A stretch of DNA of 64,000 nt from NCBI GenBank assembly GCA_027924585.1, contig BSBM01001719.1:7560001-7624000 (forward strand), given 5' to 3'. The notes beneath the pieces were generated by a model, which did not search any database, had not been told where the DNA came from, and saw only the letters and a list, made by a program, of their open reading frames with translations. Positions 24,781 through 34,931 of this stretch are shown in pieces (position 1 is the stretch's first letter; each line of letters opens with the position of its first letter). This DNA comes from Larix kaempferi (lineage: Eukaryota > Streptophyta > Pinopsida > Pinales > Pinaceae). The position numbers and the translations under genes are program-made.

Positions 24781-24899
24781 GGGGGAGTGATGTGGTCACT
24801 TATGATGAGATTGCCTGCATCAACAGAGAGGTCGATGATTTGGATACATATATTGGTGATGCCGACAGAGAGGTTGGTGGATGGTACTTAGACAGGGTC

Positions 24900-25260
24900 T
24901 AAGTTGACAAGGGGATTGCATCATCCTTGAACACATGTTCTAAAAGGATTCGTAGACGTATGTATTCGAGAATGAAGTCCTTGGTGGATATGTGAGGATT
25001 AGATCATCCCTGGACTTCAGTCCTAAAGAGAGCCATATGTCTTCGAGAATGAAGTCCTTAGTGGATATGTGAGGATTGGATCATCCCTGGACTTCAGTCC
25101 TAAAGAGAGCCATAGACGTATGTCTTCGAAAATGAAGTCCTTGATGGATATGTGGGGATTGTATCTTCCCTGGACTTCGGTCCCAAAATTGATCCATAGA
25201 CTGATGTCTCTGAGAATTGAAGATAGGACTGCATCGTCCCTGGACCTCAGTTCAAAATGT
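24900..25260 (+). repeat. Element 4 3' UTR repeat block 1
   Basis: About three units of roughly 85-90 bp with CTTCGAGAATGAAGTCCTTG and ATCCCTGGACTTCAGTCC cores, the plus-strand counterpart of 15377-15811 in Element 3. Confidence 0.75.
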
Positions 25261-25765
25261 ACATGAGAGGACTGCATCGTCCATGAACTGGGTTCAAAAT
25301 GTATGCGAGGACTGCATCGTCCATGAACTGGGTTCAAAATGTACGTGAGGACTGCATCGTCCATGAACTGGGTTCAAAATGTACGTGAGGACTGCATCGT
25401 CCATGAACTGGGCATAAAATGTACATGAGGACTGCATCGTCCATGAACTGGGTTCAAAATGTACATGAGAGGACTGCATCATCCATGAACTGGGTTCCAA
25501 AAGTAGGTGAGGACTGCATCGTCCATGAACTGGGTTCAAAATGTACGTGAGAGGACTGCATCGTCCATGAACTGGGTTCAAAATGTACGTGAGAGGACTG
25601 CATCATCCGTGAACTGGGTTCAAAATGTATGTGAGGACTGCATCGTCCATGAACTGAGTTCAAAATGTACGTGGGGACTGCATCGTCCATGAACTGGGTT
25701 CAAAATGTACGTGAGAGGACTGCATCGTCCGTGAACTGGGTTCAAAATGTACGTGATGGGATTGC
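25261..25765 (+). repeat. Element 4 minisatellite, 40/42-bp unit, 12-13 copies
   Basis: The unit contains GGACTGCATCGTCCATGAAC and TGGGTTCAAAATGTACGTGA. Unit starts fall at about 25271, 25311, 25351, 25391, 25431, 25473, 25513, 25555, 25597, 25637, 25677, 25719 and 25760. The two lengths differ by a GA dinucleotide. ORFs on the minus strand over it are artefacts of the repetition. Element 3 has no matching array here, so it expanded after the two copies parted or was lost there. Confidence 0.9.
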
Positions 25766-26133
25766 ATCATCCCTAGACATGAGACTTGTCTTAAAGTGAT
25801 AAGGATTGATCATCTTGGAACTTGATTTGGATTGTATCATCCATGGACCTATGTCCTAAAGAGAGCGAGATTGATCATCCTATAATATGATCGTGTGTGT
25901 TGCAGGGTATGCTGCTATTATGACTGATGAGGATACTTGTATTGATGTATGGATACTTGTATTTATGTATTGATACTTGTATTGATGATATGTATTGGTG
26001 AGGATACTTGTATGTATACTTGTATTGATGATGTGTATACTTGTATTGGTGTGGATACTAATACTGATGATCTAGATGACGATGTTGTTGATCATGTTGA
26101 TCATGTTGATCTAGATGATGATGTTGCTTATCA

Positions 26134-26440
26134 TGTAGATCGAGATGATGATCCAGATGCTGTAGATCGAGTGATACAGATGCTATAGATCGAGATGATC
26201 TAGATGCTGTAGATCGTGATGATCCAGATGCTGTAGATCGAGATGATCCGGATGCTGTAGATCGAGATGATCCAGATGCTGCAGATCGTGATGATCCAGA
26301 TGTTGTAGTTCGAGATGATCTAGATGTTGTAGATCGTGATGATCCAGATGTTGTAGATCGAGATAATCCAGATGTTGTAGATCATGATGATCCAGATGTT
26401 GTAGATCGAGATGATCCTGATGCTGATGATCGTATGTTGA
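26134..26440 (+). repeat. Element 4 minisatellite, 24-bp unit, about 10 copies
   Basis: Unit GATGATCCAGATGCTGTAGA plus TCGA or TCGT. The period of 24 keeps reading frame (Asp-Asp-Pro-Asp-Ala-Val-Asp-Arg) but lies in the 3' UTR with no start of its own. Upstream, 25910-26060 holds a shorter ATACTTGTATTGATG repeat. Confidence 0.85.
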
Positions 26441-26680
26441 TGATGTTGATGATCGTGAGGATCCAGAAGTTGATGTTGTTTTAGTTGTTCGAGTGCTGCA
26501 GAAGATAAAGACTTAGTACTGAAGTTGTTGATGTTCCAGTATTGAAGATGTTCTAGTAACTGCTTGAGTTACTGATGATGTTGAGAAAGCTTCCAATGAT
26601 TTATAGATGTATCATGTATGATGTTGATGCCTCCTTGCTCATGCAGATGTTGTTATAATATCCTTCTCGTTAAGGGGGAG

Positions 26681-27287
26681 TGTTGAGATATTGTAACTTC
26701 AAAGAATATTGTATTTGTATTTTATTATTTCGGAGATGATTCATTCCTCCGTGAAGATCTTATTGTATATCCGGAGATGTTTATTCCTCCGTCGGAATGT
26801 GTTAACTTGGGTTATTAGACTTCCCTAGTGGGGGTCGGCCCTGTATGTGTTATGTGGGTCAAAGGGTTGTTAGACCTCCCTAGTGGGGTCGGCCCAGTCA
26901 GTTGTAGTGGGGTGTTTAACCCAGTGGTAAAGTTGGGGCCGACCTAGTTAATATAAATTACAAGTCAGAGATTTGTATAAATAGAGGAGGTGCGTCCCTC
27001 ATTACACGCACACTTCCCTCACTTAGAATGTAGTGCACTTGTGGAGGAGAGGTCTGCTATGGTGGAGGAGGAGATCATGTCTTTGGTTTGCATCTTTGTA
27101 TATTGCTGGTCATCTATATTGAGGAAGCTTTGCTGGGTTTTCTACCCCATGAGGGTTTCCCAGGATAAATCTGTGTCTCTTGTGTTTATGTTGTGCTTGT
27201 TGTTTCTTCAGTGATCTTGTATATGCTATTATTGTGAAATGGAATGTAATGCTGCTATTTTCTGTCTTAGCATATTGAATCTTAACA
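26681..27287 (+). repeat. Element 4 3' LTR (607 bp)
   Basis: Preceded by the purine tract GTTAAGGGGGAG and followed by CTAAT. Starts TGTTGAGATATTG and ends CTTAACA. Confidence 0.92.
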
Positions 27288-27388
27288 CTAATAACCCAAG
27301 TAACCATATTCCGACAGAGGAATAAACATCTCCGAATATACAATAGGGTCTTCACGGAGGAATGAAACATCTCCGAAATAATAAAGTA
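27288..27388 (-). repeat. Element 3 5' LTR, distal fragment
   Basis: Resumes with the CTAAT target copy and runs in register with 14388-14490 of the other LTR, then stops at AAAGTA; the final 40 bp or so are gone. A later deletion at 27389 is the simplest cause. Confidence 0.8.
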
Positions 27389-30300
27389 TCTGGGTTTAAG
27401 TTTAAAGTTTTTATTTTATAAACGAATATCTATTTTTTAATTACTTTTCGTAATATTTTATTTTATGAACCAACATGGATTTTTTTAAAATACTTTGCAT
27501 AATTTTTTATTTTATGAGCCGACATGAATTTTTTTAATTATTTTGTTACATCAAAAACATTACAACATCTCCCCCATACTCGGGGGTCGAGCACCTCGTT
27601 TCACTCCGTGCAATTAATATAAACATAAAACAAATATTATAAATTAGCTTAATAGGGTAGCTCAACCAATTGTTGTAAATGTTGCTAGGTTTTTGACTAT
27701 TGTTGTGGAGTGCGAGTTTGATTCCCTCTTGGTGAGATTCACAAATATAAGTCTATAAGTGTAATAAGTATTCCATCCATGAATGTCGGAAGGTGTCCTT
27801 AAATTTCCATATAAAGTTTTTTTTGGGAAAAAAAAATGTTAGTTAGAGGGGTTAAATATTGAATATCAAACCCTAACGTGTGTTTTTGGAAAAAAAATAA
27901 AAGACCTAGTTAGAGGGTTTAAATATTGAATATCAAACCCTAAATAATATAAGAGAAATACGAGATATTCATAATGGTAATACAAAAATTATATACTTGT
28001 AAAAATATAATGCATATTAAAATATGATCAAAAGATTATATACTAGCAAGCCACAAGTAAAGTGGTTGGTGAAAACTGATAGGGTAGCCAACTACTTAGT
28101 TTTGTGGAGATAGTTGGTTCTTAAACAAAAGCTAAAATTAAACTAATTAATATAAACATAAAACAAATACTATTTAATAAACATACCCCTTTTATTAACA
28201 ACCGATAGTTGGTTCTTAAACAAAAGCTAAACATTAAATTAATTAATATAAACATAAAACAAATACTATTTAATAAACATACCCTTTTTTTAACTACCGC
28301 CCAACTTAGCTTACTTAAATCTTAATCAAGATGCATTTGAGCATAACAAGATAGGACCATAAAATGAATCCCATTGTACACTTGTTACACTCAATTAATC
28401 TTGTTAATCCATTAAACACCTATCGTTGTAATAAAATATTAAAATGAAAATTTTTATTTTTATTTTTTATGAAGACATGTCCCTAATTCCTTGATGCATT
28501 ATTCATATAAATGTATATTCACTCACTTATCTTGAATGATATTAGCTTCATGGGGACCGCTTTTCTTTGCAAAATCATGGGTTGAATATCTTTTTGAAAG
28601 AAGAATTCTAAGTTCATGTATAGTTGATTTTCTGCTCGAACATTCTCTGATCAGATTCTAAACGTTTTCTGTATGTACATGCAGCCAACCTTTTGGTATC
28701 TTTAATCAGATTCTAAACGTTTTCAGTACGTACAGGCAGCCAGCCTTTTGGTATCTTTGGATACAACTTTTCTCTAATAAAAGTTAATTTTTTAATGAAA
28801 AAAACGAAAAAGTCACGAAAAAAAGTGATAATGATAAGATGGTTTTCTGCGACGGGTTGTGATAAAGTTATAAGTTGTTTATTAAGTTTGAAAGTTAGGA
28901 TGAATTCAAAAATGTTTGAAAAATAAAAACTGTCTTTCACAATTTCAAGATATATTACTTCAAATTTCATCAATACTAATTGTTTTGTATAGAGTATCTT
29001 ACATATCATACTCTAGGTCAAAAAGAGGAAAGCGTTGGTCAAATTGTAAGAAATTATAGTAAAGTGCAAGTCTAGTGCAAGTCCAGGTATTTTGGTGTAA
29101 GATTGAAGCGAGGGTTCAAGTGCCAATCAAGTCTTTCTATAATCTATATGACGTTTTCAATCTTCTCAAATCCAAAGAATGTCTAACACAAAGCATAACC
29201 AAAACCATTAAAAAATGGGGAAAATTCCTTAGTATGGATGCTTATTATATTAACATTCAAGGATGGATTATTCATACATGGAAATCAAGGACATGTAGAT
29301 TTATAAATATAAATTTGAATCCACCATACATAATTAAGATAAGAAATTTGCAAGATCCATGAATAAGAAACAATCCATATGGAGCATTTAGAGATATAAA
29401 CACAATTTTTAAAAGCCCCCCGAATCGTATTCCTTTCAATCATATATTTTAGATACAATTAGTGTTTGCAACATCATCAAAGAATGCTTGCAAACAAATT
29501 TCTATTTTCCAAGTATTAATACCATATAAACATAACAACAATCAATCCAGTCTATATTTAGGATTGTCTAGACTATAGAAAGTATTACAAGGTCTCTTGT
29601 AACCTAGAATAACAAATTTTCCTTAGCTACAATGGGTTCTTATACAAAAATAATGGGTTCTTATACAAAACAATGTATGATCATAATCTACACACACTGC
29701 ACTTGTACATGGACTATATTTTGAGGTTTTTCGGACTTGAGAACTATTTTTTATTATTTATAAAAATAGCATATGTTCAGAAAATGGTGCCTTATCGACA
29801 CATGTTGGTAAGCTTCAATTTTTTTTTTAGTGTCTCTTATTGAAAAAACTAAAAGTACCCTTTTGAAGAGTATGGGGCAAGGAAGATCTCTATAAAGATT
29901 TCAAATTTTTTGGTGTTGTCTTTGTTATGATATTGAATTCTCATTTCGGGTGATTTTCAAAGTAATACAATTCTTAAGGGATAAGGTTTAGAAATTTTTT
30001 ATTAATAAATAAAAATTCAAATCGAAATGAAACAATTATTATATCATTGGAAACTAGATTCAGAGATGAATCCATTGCTACCAAGTCCGACAAATAATAT
30101 TTAAAATTTGCAGGGGTTTGGGATTGCTAAGGTTGCAGGTTCCAGACAGATGCCAGATATTTTCGCAGGTTTTGTCGACCATTAACTCTCGGCAAAAAAA
30201 TATCTTCCAAACTCTCGACCGCGAGTTTAGTTCAAACTCTCATCCGAGATTGTTTTTAAAAATACAGCATGGTGATTGGTTCAAAATATCAGCCTAGAGT

Positions 30301-31045
30301 TTTATTAAAATATCGGTCGAGAGTTTGAACTCTCACAAACTCTCGGCCTAGAGTTTGAGGTTGACTTTTTTTCGCGTGATCATCCGCACACACTCGTTTT
30401 TTTTCACTTTGTTATCATAAAAGTGTTTCCCAACTTTGCGTTTTCACCCTATACCCAAGAATTTTATCATCGTCATATACATCCTCTAGGTTATAAAACT
30501 TGAATTCACCACGTAGTTTATCAATTTATATACTATAGTATTCCAATATAATGTTTAACCAATCTTCTTGGCAATAAGACCTCCACAATTAAATCTATCC
30601 ATAAAATTGGGTCTTAAGGGAATTCATTCAAATGTAGGTCTTGATTTTGTCAAATCTTATGAAAGCTTTCCTCCAACCATAAGGACCTTTCAATTGATCG
30701 AATACCCAACTTAGGTATTATATCAACTTCAATGTTTAGTTCTCAAAATACATGTGAATTATATCCTGTCAAACGAGTGTGAATTCAATTCGATAAAATA
30801 TGCCAAAGGTTGCAATGCAACATTTAATGAATTAGTTGTTAATTCTTTATCCATTTTATCATTATTATCGAGTCTCCAAAACTTTAGCCTTTCTCTAATA
30901 TATTATATTTCTTACACTAGTCTTGAGTACATCTAGATGCTCCTTAATTTTTATATGACTTATCTTCAACTCAATCATATAGCCATTATAGTAATTGACA
31001 AGTTCATCCTCTAGCTCCATATTAGAAGTAACTCACCCTTGGACT
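27389..31045. other. AT-rich intergenic stretch with short duplications
   Basis: No gene recognised. Tandem duplications: about 27835-27950 (TTAAATATTGAATATCAAAC twice), 28105-28300 (a unit of about 97 bp with GTTGGTTCTTAAACAAAAGC twice), and 28651-28760 (55-bp unit, TCAGATTCTAAACG). 30160-30370 holds a cluster of CTCTCGGC-type inverted motifs. ORFs at 28713-29362 match nothing known. The flank next to Element 5 (30500-31045) resumes at 33988. Confidence 0.5.
27640..27850 (+). mobile_element. Possible tRNA-derived SINE
   Basis: GTAGCTCAACCAATTG near 27658 fits a Pol III A box and GAGTTTGATTCCC near 27711 fits a B box, about 50 bp apart as in tRNA. An A-rich run follows near 27830. No target-site duplication was found. 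Confidence 0.35.
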
Positions 31046-31800
31046 TGTTGAATATTCTAACCATCTCATCTTGGTTTTGCATGCATTTTTCATTTTTCAT
31101 TTTTCATGCAATTCATGCATCTTGCATGCATTCCACGCAGTGGTAGGTGAGTCTCCTAGCACCTAGTCCTTATTTTTGCCCCCCTAGAACTTAAATTTGG
31201 CCATCATTATCCCTCTTATCCACTTACAGAGCCTTGGTTACATCACTAAAGTACAAAGGCACCCTCATGCATTATTTTAGGAGCATCTAAGTCAGTTACC
31301 TTTATTTAAGGTGCTTGTCTTCAATCACCACTAGTTAATTGACCACCAATCCTTGATTTCATGAGTTTGAGTACTTATTGAGCTCTGATTACCACAACAA
31401 CTTACTAATGCACCCTTACAATATTATTTAGTCTTATTTAACTCCCTAATATGCCCCTAGTCCTACATACTATCAGTTAGACTCAATTAGACTTTGTTAA
31501 TTGGCCAACTGACACTACCATCAGGAGTTACAACTAGTTCTCTAGTCTAGTTATGTGAATATTTCCTATAGAATCCCACCACATGTTTGGATTAATTATG
31601 CCTCTAAGGCTCACAAATTTCTCCTTTAGATATGTATTATTTATGTACACATTTACTAAATAGTAAATGAATGGACAATATTCCAATTGAGTTTCAATGT
31701 CTTATGTTCTAGCACTATTTTTCTTGCTCAATTATTTTGATCTCTATTAGAATTAGTGTGAATTTTATATTTGTATCTATATCTCTGTGAGAATTTCACA
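31046..31800 (+). repeat. Element 5 5' LTR (755 bp)
   Basis: Starts TGTTGAATATTCTAACC, ends GAATTTCACA. A repeated CATTTTTCATTTTTCATG run near 31083 is specific to this copy. Confidence 0.88.
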
Positions 31801-31812
31801 TGGTATCAAAGC
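31801..31812 (+). promoter_or_regulatory. Element 5 primer-binding site
   Basis: TGGTATCAAAGC, one mismatch from the tRNA-Met type site, abutting the LTR. Confidence 0.8.
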
Positions 31813-31883
31813 TTTGTTGAGCAAAGTAATCTTCCATATATTTTTTCAAATTTTTTTTGTGCAAGTATTCTACAACAGCTTCC

Positions 31884-32460
31884 ATGAATTAGAAAGCAAT
31901 TCCTCCTCTCTCTCTATTCAACTATGATGAGTGGAAATCAAATATGATAGCTTATATGAAGATACAAGGTATTTTTATGTGTGTATTAGTATTATGAGAG
32001 ATTATGCTTCCTATGAAGAGAAGAATGATTGGCTAAATGATTGTGACAAATCCTATGGAGTAATGTGTCTTGCTATGTGTCTTAGTATGTGCTACCTCAT
32101 TGATACTTCTGAATACTCAAGTGATCTCTAGACCAATTTGGATATAGAATTTGGAAAGAAGAAGGAAGAGGTTCATTCTATCCATTTGGAGAACAAGCCT
32201 AGTGATACCTCCTCAATTGTTCTCTCTACTTATGTCTCCATCTCAAGCATCTCTGATGATAAATTTGTTCAAGATGATGAAGAAATTGCATATCCAACTG
32301 CTCTAGGTTTTGTTGAAAACATCTCCTTATATGCTGCTCTAGAAGTTGTAGTGAAATCAATTTTTGAATTCTCTCCTTCCCATGAGCCTAATCCAAAAGC
32401 AGAAGCTGCAAATTCAAAAAGAATGTTCCCGTTGAAGACATTCCTTCCTCTATTTATCTA
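31884..32460 (+). pseudogene. gag: Element 5 gag, broken
   Basis: From ATG near 31884 the frame gives a copia gag start (IPPLSLFNYDEWKSNMIAYM), with an early TAG, then shifts frame. The next readable part carries EEKNDWLNDCDKSYGVMCLA and then, after a TAG near 32129, FGKKKEEVHSIHLENK. All are typical of copia gag of the 'N-Y-x-x-W' type. The tail ends with short acidic blocks containing FEFSPSHE. No zinc knuckle is visible. Capsid role by family; inactive here. Confidence 0.7.
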
Positions 32461-32607
32461 GAAGTTGAAGACAATTTCGAATTGTCCCCTTTCCATGTAG
32501 ATGATGCAGATGAAACTGATACAACTAATGAATCTAATCATTTTGGATAGATTATCCATTCCTCACTCATGTTCTAAATCTGTTCTATTTCGACTTATGA
32601 GCAATAT

Positions 32608-33015
32608 ATGTCAGTTACTACTCTAAAGGTTGAAGAGAGTTTCGAATTCTCTACTTCCCATGAGCTTACTGATGTGCAATATTGTGATTTACTGTATTTT
32701 TTGGAGGCTATATCAAAGCTTGGACATGTCACATTCGACCTCCTTGGTCTCTTGCTTCTTATGAGGTTCTTTTTTATTGTTATCACTTGTTTTCAAAGTT
32801 ACATTGAAGATGGAGAACACATACTTTCATTTGAAATTGATCTCACCTATTTTGGTTCAATGTTCAAGTTTGAAGAACACCTACATTTTCTCTCCTATCA
32901 GAGTATTTTAGTTTGTCTACTTGGCTACATTGTCCTTTACGCAGTTTTTCATGTTCCCGATCCAGCTAAGCATATTCCTCTCTTGAAAAATAGGAATATA
33001 CCTCCAGACATATGA
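32608..33015 (+). CDS. Unidentified 135-residue ORF in Element 5
   Basis: ATG at 32608, stop TGA at 33013-33015. I do not recognise the protein. It opens with VEESFEFSTSHE, a variant of a short peptide that also occurs just upstream in the gag frame (FEFSPSHE near 32370, FELSPFHV near 32480). It then has two strongly hydrophobic stretches, about residues 45-62 (LLGLLLLMRFFFIVITCF) and about 98-115 (ILVCLLGYIVLYAVF), with an acidic segment between, and a short polar end. It occupies the place between gag and the polypurine tract where some plant copia elements carry an envelope-like ORF. Whether it is translated is unknown; it may be a chance open frame. Confidence 0.4.
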   Translation: MSVTTLKVEESFEFSTSHELTDVQYCDLLYFLEAISKLGHVTFDLLGLLLLMRFFFIVITCFQSYIEDGEHILSFEIDLTYFGSMFKFEEHLHFLSYQSILVCLLGYIVLYAVFHVPDPAKHIPLLKNRNIPPDI

Positions 33016-33227
33016 TCAATCATCACAAATACTTGAGTTTGGAGCATTTAATTGCTTGGTGTGCTTCATGTCCACCTTGAGGGGGGTTTTGTTTCCACGA
33101 GGTTTTCCCTCTTTCCTCACTTAAATGGACTAATATATTTGTAAAGGGTGACCTTTGCTCTTAGTTACCAAGGCCCTATTTATGATCTTTCCTCACATAG
33201 TTAGGATTAAGGGGGGGTGTTGGAATA

Positions 33228-33987
33228 TTCTAACCATCTCATCCTGGTTTTGCATGTTTTTCATACATTTTGGATGCATGCCTTCAGTGCATGCATTACA
33301 TGCAGTGGTAGGTGAGTCTCATAGAACCTAGTCCTTATTCCCCCTCCATAGAGATTTACTTTGGCCATCATTATCCCTCTTATCCACTCAGATCACCTTG
33401 TTTACATCACTGAAGTCCAAAGGCACCCTCATGCATGATTTTAGGAGAATCTAAGTCAGTTACGTTGATTTAAGGAACTTGTCTTCAATCACCAATAGTT
33501 AACTGACCACCAGTCCTTCATTTCATGAGTTTGAGTACTGATTGAGATCCGATGACCACAAAAACTCACTAATGCACCCTTCCACTATTATTTAGACTTA
33601 GTTAACTCCATAATGCACCATTATTCCTACCTACTATCAGTTAGTCTCATTTAGACCCAGTTAGACTCAGTTAACTGGCCAACTGACACTTCCATCAGGA
33701 GATACAACTACTTCTCTAGTCTAGTGATGGGAATATTTTCTATCTAATCCTTCCACATGTTTGGATTCATTATGCCTCTAAGGATCACATATTTATATTT
33801 TGGATATGTATTATTTATGTACACATTTACTGAATAATAGATGAATGGAAGATATTCCAATTGAGTTTAAATGTCTTTTGTTCTAGCACTATTTTTCCTC
33901 TCTATTTTTTCTTCTCAAATCTTTTGATCTCTATTAGACTTAGTGTGAATTTTATCTTTGTCTCTAGATATATATGAGAATTTCACA
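33228..33987 (+). repeat. Element 5 3' LTR (760 bp)
   Basis: Starts TGTTGGAATATTCTAACC, ends ATTTCACA, followed by GGACA. Confidence 0.88.
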
Positions 33988-34324
33988 GGACATAGAAAAA
34001 ATATGTCACTTTTCCAAATTATAACCAATCTTATTACTAGACTTCATCTCCATAATAAATGAAGCAAGTCTTTCCATGATGAATTGCCTAGTCACTTGGT
34101 CTTGGGATATTGTCCTTTTGGAACGAATATAGTAAGTTCATCCTTATAAATATACTCATACATGTACTAATTATCTCCCTCTGATACTAACTTAGGAAAC
34201 AAAAAAACAAACTTAATGGTCCATGTAATATTAGCACCCCTGAGTTCTTGATATTTATTATCAAAATGTTTAACCCACCTTAATCTCTCAACTATCAACA
34301 CCTTGTAAATTAAACCGTGGTTTT
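33988..34324. other. Flank between Elements 5 and 6
   Basis: Continuation of 30500-31045 after the Element 5 insertion. No gene recognised. Ends in GTTTT, the left target-site copy of Element 6. Confidence 0.45.
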
Positions 34325-34919
34325 TGTTGATTTATATGTAACTTCAGAATGTATTTCATCCATGTATTTCATTTATATATTATTGTACTCCTATAGAGAT
34401 GTGCCATTCCTCTATACAGAAGTGTCGTCATGTGTATTGACAAGTGTCGCAAGTGTGTTAACTTGCCGATGGGTTATTAGACCACCATGTGTGGGGTTGG
34501 CCCTGATTTATGTAATATGTGGTTGATGTACCTAGCTAGACAAGTCAACCTCATAAGGTTATTGGGCAAACAAAACAAGTATAAATAGAGATCAGGAGAT
34601 CTCTATTTGGATCACTCAGAAACTCATTCTTCCTTCACTCAGAAAGTGGCGCACTTGTGAGGAGGAGGATCAGCTACTAAGAGGAGTCTATCTCTTGTAC
34701 TTTGGTTGAGCTATTTCTCTATCTATCTTTGAGGAAGTTGTGGGGTTTTTCACCTTAGGGTTTTCCCCACGGAAACTCTGTGTGTTTATTGTCTCTCATG
34801 CTTTTGCTTCTTGTGATGATTGACATGCTTGTTATGATTGATATGCATTGATATATTGTACATGTTATTCTCTCAGTAAAGATACTAGAGTATTTTGAAT
34901 TAATGCTCAAAATTTAACA
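34325..34919 (+). repeat. Element 6 5' LTR (595 bp)
   Basis: Starts TGTTGATTTATATG and ends AATTTAACA. Differs from the 3' LTR at roughly 4-5 percent of positions in the first half by eye. Confidence 0.92.
34580..34608 (+). promoter_or_regulatory. Element 6 TATA box and perfect hairpin
   Basis: TATAAATA at 34580-34587 overlaps AAATAGAGATC (34583-34593), which pairs perfectly over 11 bp with GATCTCTATTT (34598-34608) around an AGGA loop. The same hairpin lies in the 3' LTR at 41214-41239. The GTGGCGCACTTGTG block follows at about 34646. Confidence 0.65.
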
Positions 34920-34931
34920 TGGTATCATAGC
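34920..34931 (+). promoter_or_regulatory. Element 6 primer-binding site
   Basis: TGGTATCATAGC, one mismatch from the tRNA-Met type site, directly next to the LTR. Confidence 0.85.

Larger units (their letters stand above)
20210..27287 (+). mobile_element. Element 4: non-autonomous copia element nested in Element 3
   Basis: A 7.08-kb element with two 607-bp LTRs (20210-20816, 26681-27287) and a perfect CTAAT target-site duplication (20205-20209, 27288-27292). It sits inside the 5' LTR of Element 3, a relative in opposite orientation. The interior has a primer site, a 1.2-kb leader, a trace of gag (V-E-A-K-A-L-H-K-K near 21980-22020), about 1.3 kb of exon-like non-coding DNA, a broken RT-RNase H (23780-24760) and a 1.9-kb minisatellite 3' UTR. 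There is no protease or integrase. The LTRs differ at about 3-4 percent of positions by eye, so it is younger than Element 3. Confidence 0.92.
13924..27388 (-). mobile_element. Element 3: minus-strand copia element split by Element 4
   Basis: The 3' LTR is 13924-14528 and the 5' LTR starts at 19789. At 20209 that LTR is interrupted by Element 4 and resumes at 27288-27388, where it breaks off about 40 bp short of its expected end. The missing LTR tip means no target-site duplication can be read. The interior keeps an RT/RNase H remnant (16091-17229) but no gag, protease or integrase. Instead it has about 1.3 kb of non-coding DNA with exon-like boxes and a 1.2-kb leader. It is non-autonomous and belongs to the same family as Element 4. 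Confidence 0.85.
31046..33987 (+). mobile_element. Element 5: gag-only copia element with extra hydrophobic ORF
   Basis: LTRs of 755 bp (31046-31800) and 760 bp (33228-33987), flanked by GGACT and GGACA (4 of 5 match). The primer site TGGTATCAAAGC directly follows the left LTR. A strong purine tract (AGGATTAAGGGGGGG) precedes the right LTR. The 1.43-kb interior codes for a broken gag and an unidentified ORF with hydrophobic segments; there is no protease, integrase, RT or RNase H. It needs enzymes in trans and is a second TR-GAG element, unrelated in sequence to Element 1. Confidence 0.88.

Noticed and set aside
25294-25690. Minus-strand ORFs with a repeated peptide over the 40/42-bp array
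   Set aside because: Artefact of a minisatellite whose longer unit is a multiple of three; no start context, and it lies in the 3' UTR of a plus-strand element.
26134-26440. Asp-rich eight-residue repeat protein
   Set aside because: The 24-bp unit keeps frame by chance; there is no upstream ATG gene structure, and it lies between RNase H and the purine tract.
25261-26440. CRISPR-like array
   Set aside because: Units are contiguous without unique spacers and the DNA is plant nuclear; it is a minisatellite.
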